A stretch of 10,456 nt of DNA, taken from Bacteroidales bacterium. GTDB taxonomy: Bacteria > Bacteroidota > Bacteroidia > Bacteroidales > UBA932. A model generated the notes under the pieces. That model made no database searches. It was not told where the DNA came from and was given only the letters and a program-made list of their open reading frames with translations. Position 1 is the first letter of the stretch; every line of letters begins with the position of its first letter. Of the stretch, positions 6,601 to 10,456 are shown piece after piece. The stretch lies in NCBI GenBank assembly GCA_016283985.1, contig JAEENZ010000107.1:1-10456 (forward strand). The letters run 5' to 3'. Both the position numbers and the translations under genes were made by a program.

Positions 6601-7712
6601 CTTTCGACGGCCAGGGGCACAGCATTACCGTCAACTTCACCGGTGCCAACAGAATCCAGCATCCGTACGGTGGTCTGTTTACATGGACGAATGGGGCGAC
6701 GATACAGAATGTTTGGATGAAGGGAACGATGGAGACCACACAGCCCTCGGCCGGAGGTTTTGTAGGCGGAGTCACTGGAACGCTCACGATATCGAAATGC
6801 AAATCCAGCGTATCCATTACCGGCATCGTATCAGCTCTTACCGAGATGTATCTCGGCGGATTCCTTGGCCAACTGTATTCTGCCACCGTTTCGGTGAATG
6901 ACTGTCTGACCACCATCACCGCCTCAGGCGGCACCAATGTCAAATATGTCGCGGGCATAACTGGAAGAGTTGCGAACAGCAGCACTTTTGAAATACACAA
7001 CTGCCTGTCCATGACATCTTTGAGCGATATCACTTCTCCCGCTGCATTTGCCTGGAAATGGAATGATGGATCAACCGCCCTCGGAACTCATAACATATAT
7101 TGGTCGGATGGTTCTGACGGGGATCTCGCCGCAGCGGCGACAGCCTACCAGACGGCGGTATCTCCCGGCCAGTTGGCCGATGGCAGCGTTGCTACTTTTC
7201 TGCAGATGGAACGCGGAGAGATTATCTGGGTGCAGGATCCTATCACCAATCAACCTGCATTGAAGCTATTTGCAAATGCTGCCATCCTGGCCCTTGCTCC
7301 CGCCACTGCCGCGACGGTATGGGGTGAGAGCAAATATGTGACGACTTTCTATTCACCTGTGTTTAATTACCGTTTGCCCGAAGGCGCCCAGGCTTATACC
7401 GTGGAACTGGACGGAACGGACGTGGTGTTCTATCGTGTTGGGGATCACGGCAACATTATTCCTTCAAATACGGCGGTCATAATCGTATCGAATTCCCAAA
7501 ACATTGTGCTTACCGAGATGGAAAGCACTACGGTATGGGCTAAACCCGAGAACATTCTTACCGGCTCCGATACGGATGTTACAGTGACGGATGGCAAAGT
7601 GGAAGGCCGCACACCGTTTGTGCTTGGAATCAACGGCGGTACTCTGGGCCTGTACAAGTTCAGTGGCACAAGTATCCCGGCAGGGAAAGCATTCTATCTT
7701 AAGGAGGACTAG
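3609..7712 (+). CDS. Large secreted BspA-like leucine-rich repeat protein with flanking GLUG-like modules
   Basis: A 1367-aa exported protein. MKKITNILTILALFASFNQAWA is a type I signal peptide, probably cut after A22. Residues 29-308 form a GLUG-like beta module (FSGIFDGQG, AGIVGYTNG, ENCRSSVDI, INDCL, closing with VWVKDPVLGYPVPQLFA). About 353-890 is an array of some 23 BspA/LRR_5-type repeats of roughly 21-27 aa (VTSIGxxAFxxCSxLxxITIPSS). Residues 943-1222 are a second copy of the GLUG-like module. About 1235-1367 is a C-terminal beta domain ending in IPAGKAFYLKED, of a type I associate with Bacteroidales repeat proteins. There is no lipobox and no recognisable type IX secretion tail, so how it is held at the cell is unclear. 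BspA-like LRR proteins in oral and gut Bacteroidota and in Treponema bind host proteins or other bacteria; adhesion is the likely role. It sits 12 nt after one lipoprotein gene and 2 nt before the next. Confidence 0.88.
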   Translation: MKKITNILTILALFASFNQAWAIDTDGEGYYLIGSVQDWKDFAALIETNATANARMTSDIDLGTDQTMIGDGYYNTAGYRIPFSGIFDGQGYTLTVHYVTATLVDKYTDAGRSVPTYLGCAPFGYVDGGTIRNLHTAGTITATHEGVAGIVGYTNGTSTIENCRSSVDITYTDSHRGMGGISYFCYGGTLTINDCLYDGTLTGGTTTTGAAGFVCYRSSGSININNSLMYGTLVNIGTSDCCTFVRNYSNCTFTNCYYKIALGTTQGTAATLKELCNGTTVTALQASRGETVWVKDPVLGYPVPQLFASAGPAPSTDLMYIAAAGEVTILGFADAFIPPADYALVIPNEIAGMSVVAIGENAFKESTTVVSVSIPATITSIGASVFESCSELVTATFADGIILTDIPSRCFYYCSKLGSIAIPSSVTTVGTSAFYHCDGITSLTIPSTVRTIADYGFDNCRGLTSLTIEPGVTSLGGWSFRSCKLLTEFIIPSTVTTIGTYAFSYCSALEEVTIPSSVTSIGNYIFNECSALRELNINCRNIPSSLCESKKNLTTVVIGSNVRTIGEYAFSYCEALNSITFEPGGMLTTIGASAFRYCYELAEITIPNTVTSMGGGIFRGDTKLVSVIFAGGGKITSLGDNTFYGCSLLDGVVIPGTVTALGSSVFYDCSSLSSITIPASVTSMGTSVFCNCSNLASATFGPGINMTTIPGSFFKGCAKLAGITIPTMVTTIDDEAFRGCTSLPPVTIPSGVTTIGKLAFFNCKFNSLTIPSSVTSLGKEAFAWCTNITSIDVPASVTSMGTYVFNHCSSLRDLTFSASTMGAYAFQECARLENVTIASSVRTIDNYVFKDCTNLRTLVIPRSVTSLGRWIVQGCTKLETLDLRACSDLWDLYKGGWDVDYYYASGTDFEDLGLTMLLPPGSNAIGTGMQVQSLGTPAQDAYGWYLINSAEDFNKFAAIVRGDPTVNAYLEKDIILTGNELTLGVGPDSSNNVAFSGTFDGQGHSITVNFTGANRIQHPYGGLFTWTNGATIQNVWMKGTMETTQPSAGGFVGGVTGTLTISKCKSSVSITGIVSALTEMYLGGFLGQLYSATVSVNDCLTTITASGGTNVKYVAGITGRVANSSTFEIHNCLSMTSLSDITSPAAFAWKWNDGSTALGTHNIYWSDGSDGDLAAAATAYQTAVSPGQLADGSVATFLQMERGEIIWVQDPITNQPALKLFANAAILALAPATAATVWGESKYVTTFYSPVFNYRLPEGAQAYTVELDGTDVVFYRVGDHGNIIPSNTAVIIVSNSQNIVLTEMESTTVWAKPENILTGSDTDVTVTDGKVEGRTPFVLGINGGTLGLYKFSGTSIPAGKAFYLKED
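3693..4532 (+). repeat. GLUG-like module, copy 1 (N-terminal) of the LRR protein
   Basis: Residues 29-308 begin GYYLIGSVQDWKDFAAL and end with ETVWVKDPVLGYPVPQLFA. They share landmarks in the same order with the copy at 6435-7274: F-S-G-x-F-D-G-Q-G, G-x-x-G, C-x-S-S-V-x-I-T, N-D-C-L and W-V-x-D-P. The two are diverged at the DNA level, so the duplication is old or reflects module shuffling. Confidence 0.75.
4665..6280 (+). repeat. BspA/LRR_5-type leucine-rich repeat array (about 23 units)
   Basis: By eye the encoded protein contains about 23 successive units with the core V-T-S/T-I/L/M-G-x-x-x-F-x-x-C-x-x-L-x-x-x-x-I-P-x-S. The Cys after F is kept in most units. Longer units carrying inserts such as FEPGGMLT, FAGGGKIT and FGPGINMT recur at intervals within the array. 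The units are diverged in DNA sequence, so recent slippage is not suggested. Confidence 0.85.
6435..7274 (+). repeat. GLUG-like module, copy 2 (C-terminal side) of the LRR protein
   Basis: Residues 943-1222 begin GWYLINSAEDFNKFAAI and end with EIIWVQDPITNQPALKLFA, parallel to copy 1. GGFVGGVTGTLTISKCKSS is a clear GLUG-type strand. The LRR array therefore sits between two related beta modules. Confidence 0.75.
7701..7708 (+). promoter_or_regulatory. Extended Shine-Dalgarno AAGGAGGA for the lipoprotein gene at 7715
   Basis: AAGGAGGA lies inside the last codons of the LRR gene, 6 nt before the ATG at 7715 and just before the TAG stop (7710-7712). It is the fullest Shine-Dalgarno match in the window and suggests coupled translation. 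Confidence 0.75.
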
Positions 7713-7714
7713 TC

Positions 7715-8638
7715 ATGAAAAAGATAATAATAGTTGTTGCAGCGCTGTTGGGCGCATTCATATGGACCGGTTGCCAGAGGGAAGAACTGATCGACGATTC
7801 CTTCAATCCGGAAGTATCGGTTAAGGCAGACTCTGTGTGGACCATTTCCCTGAAGGCCATGAAGGGCTCTCCAACAACGAAAGCCATCTCCATCGGCGAT
7901 GGTCAGACTGAAGACGAGACTACGGACCTTGAGTCAGTCTGGGGCTGGGATGATGTGGTAAAGGTTTACCTTGGGACAACTTGTATCGGTACCCTTTTGG
8001 CTGCTCCGGATCCGTCAGATTCGCATTATGCGGTACTGTCGGGTACGGTTACTGCCAGCGACATCATTGCGGGTACCACGAGGCTATCCTTCATCTGCCC
8101 TTCTGAAACTTTGGACTACACAGGCCAGACAGGGAGGTTCAATGTTTTATCGAACTTTACCTATACCATGGCTCAGGACGTGCTGGTGACCGATACCTTT
8201 GCCAGCAATATCGGAACGGAAACAGCTTATTTCGTTCCTCTCCAAAGCATTTACAGGATGAGTTTCCGCTTCCAGAAAGGGGGAGAAGGAGCCAAGACAG
8301 GCATCTCGGCCAAAATGGTGACAGTCTCTGGTGCAAACGGACATCTGGTCCAGAATCAGGGCATGTTCGATGCTTCCTTGACAGAAGGAGATATTATCAT
8401 CGAGATGGATTCGGGGACGCTTGACCCTGTTTTCGTCGCGCTTCGCAACGGAGACGAGACAAATGCAGAAGTCTTTACCTTTACCGTCGTTGACGGGGAT
8501 GGTGCTTCTTACCGTGGTACCAAGACCATTCCGGCCGGCTATAAGGCCAACGGCAGCTTTGTCAGCATGAAGAACGCCACCTTGACTTCCCGTATGGAAA
8601 TGCCATTGAGCGCCACTACCGTGGATACGGTTTTATAA
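7715..8638 (+). CDS. Fimbrillin-like surface lipoprotein
   Basis: A 307-aa predicted lipoprotein. The signal peptide MKKIIIVVAALLGAFIWTGC has lipidated C20, followed by QREELIDD, an acidic stretch compatible with surface export in Bacteroidota. The rest resembles the fimbrillin/Mfa-like fold: a TTKAIS segment at about 49-54, WGWDDVVKVYLG, a predicted strand pattern throughout, and FVPLQSIYRMSFRFQKGG as the hydrophobic core strand between the two halves of such proteins. The length is usual for single fimbrillin-like proteins. It could be a pilus subunit, a pilus tip or anchor protein, or a stand-alone surface protein; no FimB/C/E-type accessory genes are seen. It starts 2 nt after the LRR gene and ends 44 nt before the regulator gene, so it is probably the last gene of the surface operon. 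Confidence 0.78.
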   Translation: MKKIIIVVAALLGAFIWTGCQREELIDDSFNPEVSVKADSVWTISLKAMKGSPTTKAISIGDGQTEDETTDLESVWGWDDVVKVYLGTTCIGTLLAAPDPSDSHYAVLSGTVTASDIIAGTTRLSFICPSETLDYTGQTGRFNVLSNFTYTMAQDVLVTDTFASNIGTETAYFVPLQSIYRMSFRFQKGGEGAKTGISAKMVTVSGANGHLVQNQGMFDASLTEGDIIIEMDSGTLDPVFVALRNGDETNAEVFTFTVVDGDGASYRGTKTIPAGYKANGSFVSMKNATLTSRMEMPLSATTVDTVL

Positions 8639-8646
8639 GCTATCGG

Positions 8647-8678
8647 TTTGATTATCTGCGTAATACTTAATATATTAG
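8647..8678 (+). promoter_or_regulatory. Candidate promoter of the kelch-AraC regulator gene
   Basis: TTTG (8647-8650) and TATATTAG (8671-8678) are 20 nt apart; the second differs from TAnnTTTG at one base. The predicted start is about 8683, at the GTG itself, so the transcript would have little or no leader. Readthrough from the upstream operon remains equally possible, since no convincing terminator precedes this gene. Confidence 0.4.
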
Positions 8679-8682
8679 CAAA

Positions 8683-10338
8683 GTGAAACCAGCGCTCCAG
8701 ATAATTGTGACTGCCGCAATTCTGGCATCATGCACCCCGGCTCAGCCCGGAGGGAACGTCGTTGCCGCTCCGGACGGGACGGAGTGGCAGCAGATGACGG
8801 TGGAGCGCCTGCCTGACCTTCCGACGCCGCGCGGCAGCCACCGTACCGTCATAGTCGGCAATGAAATCGTGCTCCTGGGTGGCCAGACCAACGGGTTCAA
8901 GCCTCTGGAAACGGCGGAATACTACTCCGGCGGCTCCTGGCACACGGTCCGCAGTCTCTACGCCCACATTAACGGCTTTGCCGCACCTCTCCCGGACGGG
9001 AGGATACTACTTGGAGGCGGCAGCGAGGCGGATTTCGGCATAGGCCAGAGTTGGGGTACGGAGATTTACGATCCGGTCTCCCACAGCTTTACCTCGTCCG
9101 GCATAATGTCGGTCAAGCGGGCAATGTCCTCGGCCCTTTCCCTGCCGGACGGCCGCGTAATCATCGCCGGCAACTGGCGTGCAGAGGACAGTTATGAAAC
9201 ATGGACCGCAGAAGCCGGTTTTGTGCCCGGAGAGGCGCTTTCGCCCGGTTGGGCAGAACCTTACATCCTTCCCGCATCCGAAGATGATATCATTGTATTC
9301 GGACCATGGAATCCACGTGGAGACGACCCTGGTGGCCTGGTGGACCATCTGGACGGCGCCCCGGAACAAGTCCCCTTGCTGGATGATTATGCCGTGTGTG
9401 CCAACTACGACGTCTTCCCGGGGGATATGCAGATTGCTGATTACACCTATCTCATTCCTGCGCAGAACCGTTCTACGGATGAACAAGTTGTGGTCAAGGT
9501 AGCTTCCGGGAAGATCTCCCTCCTCGAGATGGAAACACCTCTTACGGGAAAGGGCCCGGAAGGAGGCCCTGTGACCTGGACGCTGCTTCAGGTCGACCGC
9601 CCTTTCCGTATTGCCTGGGTGCAGGGGCTTGATTCGGTGAAAGGATGTCTTTGCCTTGCTCGCATCGCCTACGATGCCACCTTCGATGGAGGCAGTGCGT
9701 CGGTTTCTTACTATTATGCAGATATTCCAGGCGGATCGCCTTCAGCATGTGCGCGATTAATGCCGGGAGGCAGATTCATCCTTGCAGGCGGCAGTGGTTG
9801 GAAAGAGGGAACGTTTCCTGTGATGGTAGATAATTTCAAGGCTTATTCTTCAGCATATATCCTGCATACGGAGATGCCGTCCAGGTCTGGTATGCCCCTG
9901 TGGGCCATCCTGGCGATTATTCTGGGCGTGGGCTGTGTCGTTGTGATCGCAGTAACCCGCAGCAGGCGTGCCGGAGAGCCTGATGCGTCGGCCGAAGAAG
10001 GACGCCTCACCCGCAACCTCATGGAAGAGATGTCCGCCCTTATCGAAGAGAAAGAACTCTATCGCCGCAAGAACCTGCGCATCACCGACGTCGCTTCCGA
10101 ACTTGCTACCAACAAGACCTACGTGAGCGTCCTGCTGAACAACATGTCCGGCGAAAGCTTCACCTCGATGATTACCCGCTACCGCGTGCAGTATGCCCAG
10201 AAGCTCCTCCGCGAGCACCCCGACATGATCCTCGACGAAGTGGCCGAAGAATCCGGCTTCTCCTCCCGCACCACTTTCTTCCGCAACTTCAAAGCCCTCA
10301 CCGGCATGACTCCCCAGGAGTGGAAGAAGCAAAAATAA
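8683..10338 (+). CDS. Membrane-bound regulator: kelch-like sensor, one TM helix, AraC-type HTH
   Basis: A 551-aa single-chain regulator. The start is GTG at 8683; an in-frame TAA at 8668-8670 leaves no better start. MKPALQIIVTAAILASC is an export signal with a lipobox-like end (C17). Residues about 45-395 carry kelch-like blades (RTVIVGNEIVLLGG, FAAPLPDGRILLGGG with EIYDPVSHSF, ALSLPDGRVIIAG, ARLMPGGRFILAGG), suggesting a periplasmic beta-propeller. LWAILAIILGVGCVVVIAVT (406-425) is a TM helix followed by RSRR, so the C-terminus is cytoplasmic. About 440-551 is an AraC/XylS-type DNA-binding domain with two HTHs (LRITDVASELATNKTYVSVLLNN and LDEVAEESGFSSRTTFFRNFKALTG). It resembles Bacteroidota hybrid regulators in which a periplasmic sensor is coupled to an AraC output, but it has no kinase or receiver. 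The target is unknown; the adjacent surface operon is the natural guess. Confidence 0.85.
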   Translation: MKPALQIIVTAAILASCTPAQPGGNVVAAPDGTEWQQMTVERLPDLPTPRGSHRTVIVGNEIVLLGGQTNGFKPLETAEYYSGGSWHTVRSLYAHINGFAAPLPDGRILLGGGSEADFGIGQSWGTEIYDPVSHSFTSSGIMSVKRAMSSALSLPDGRVIIAGNWRAEDSYETWTAEAGFVPGEALSPGWAEPYILPASEDDIIVFGPWNPRGDDPGGLVDHLDGAPEQVPLLDDYAVCANYDVFPGDMQIADYTYLIPAQNRSTDEQVVVKVASGKISLLEMETPLTGKGPEGGPVTWTLLQVDRPFRIAWVQGLDSVKGCLCLARIAYDATFDGGSASVSYYYADIPGGSPSACARLMPGGRFILAGGSGWKEGTFPVMVDNFKAYSSAYILHTEMPSRSGMPLWAILAIILGVGCVVVIAVTRSRRAGEPDASAEEGRLTRNLMEEMSALIEEKELYRRKNLRITDVASELATNKTYVSVLLNNMSGESFTSMITRYRVQYAQKLLREHPDMILDEVAEESGFSSRTTFFRNFKALTGMTPQEWKKQK

Positions 10339-10351
10339 GTGCATGCTACTC

Positions 10352-10378
10352 TTTGAAACTTCCGAAAAAAGTTTCAAA
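10352..10378 (+). promoter_or_regulatory. Perfect 9-bp inverted repeat between the regulator gene and polA
   Basis: TTTGAAACT (10352-10360) and AGTTTCAAA (10370-10378) are exact inverted copies around a 9-nt spacer. It could be a weak terminator for the regulator gene (the stem is AT-rich and only a short T run follows) or an operator, because it covers the polA promoter. An 8-nt direct repeat TGAAACTT also occurs at 10354-10361 and 10393-10400, the second over the polA start. Confidence 0.5.
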
Positions 10379-10382
10379 TTTG
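10352..10382 (+). promoter_or_regulatory. Candidate polA promoter
   Basis: TTTG (10352-10355) and CAAATTTG (10375-10382) are separated by 19 nt; the second differs from TAnnTTTG only at its first base. The predicted start is near 10387-10389, a few nt before the ATG at 10392. Confidence 0.5.
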
Positions 10383-10391
10383 TAGTTGCTT

Positions 10392-10456
10392 ATGAAACTT
10401 TTTCTGATTGACGGCCATGCCCTCATCTTCAAGATGTACTATGCCTTCCTGGGCAG
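10392..10456 (+). CDS. polA: DNA polymerase I, N-terminal start (truncated by window end)
   Basis: Only the first 21 codons are present: MKLFLIDGHALIFKMYYAFL and one more residue. This is the recognisable start of Bacteroidota DNA polymerase I, the beginning of its 5'-3' exonuclease (FEN-like) domain, where the LIDGHAL region contributes the first acidic metal ligand (D7). The enzyme fills gaps and removes RNA primers in replication and repair. There is no Shine-Dalgarno sequence. The rest of the gene lies outside the window. Confidence 0.85.
   Translation, partial: MKLFLIDGHALIFKMYYAFLG

Noticed and set aside
6314..7033. Minus-strand open frame of 239 codons opposite the second GLUG-like module
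   Set aside because: It is a shadow of the repeat-rich, stop-poor coding strand and has no family features.
8618..8632. ACCGT-GGAT-ACGGT hairpin followed by TTTTAT at the end of the last lipoprotein gene
   Set aside because: A 5-bp stem is too weak to be called a terminator, and it lies within the coding sequence.
9850..10377. Minus-strand open frame of 175 codons opposite the AraC domain
   Set aside because: The plus strand here encodes an unmistakable AraC-type DNA-binding domain; the antisense translation is low-complexity G/A/E/V-rich.

Overview
The window looks like a chromosomal segment of a Bacteroidota organism, most likely order Bacteroidales. The evidence is TAnnTTTG/TTTG-type promoters, fimbrillin-like lipoproteins with acidic residues after the lipidated Cys, BspA-type leucine-rich repeats, a transmembrane AraC-type regulator, and a polA start (MKLFLIDGHALIFKMYYAFL) typical of the phylum. 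The species cannot be named from this sequence.

Left part (1-1396). The 3' end of a low-GC YhcG/DUF1016-type PDDEXK nuclease gene stops 9 nt from the CCA end of a minus-strand tRNA-Gln(UUG). The tRNA and a small PspC-domain membrane protein gene are divergent, and their promoters overlap. The PspC gene converges on tadA (tRNA adenosine deaminase, minus strand) with only 3 nt between the stop codons.

Centre (1397-8638). A 145-nt intergenic region holds a rho-independent-type hairpin and a second small hairpin. It leads into a tightly packed plus-strand cluster: a 44-aa small protein of unknown function, a lipoprotein with a fimbrillin-like N-terminus and a right-handed beta-helix-like repeat region, a 1367-aa secreted BspA-like LRR protein whose LRR array lies between two copies of a GLUG-like module, and a second fimbrillin-like lipoprotein. 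Gaps are 15, 12 and 2 nt, and the three large genes all start with AGGAGGA-N-ATGAAAAA, so this is very probably one operon for surface proteins.

Right part (8639-10456). After 44 nt comes a gene for a single-chain membrane regulator: lipobox-bearing signal sequence, kelch-like periplasmic part, one transmembrane helix and a cytoplasmic AraC-type HTH. It is probably the regulator of the surface operon, although nothing in the sequence proves that. The window ends in the first 21 codons of polA, whose candidate promoter overlaps a perfect 9-bp inverted repeat.

The most system-like feature is the combination of lead peptide, three exported surface proteins and a kelch-TM-AraC sensor, which could be a self-regulated adhesin or ligand-binding surface locus. 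Each family is individually known; the arrangement is what merits attention. No CRISPR array, insertion sequence, rRNA or riboswitch was recognised, and no stretch over 300 nt lacks a gene.
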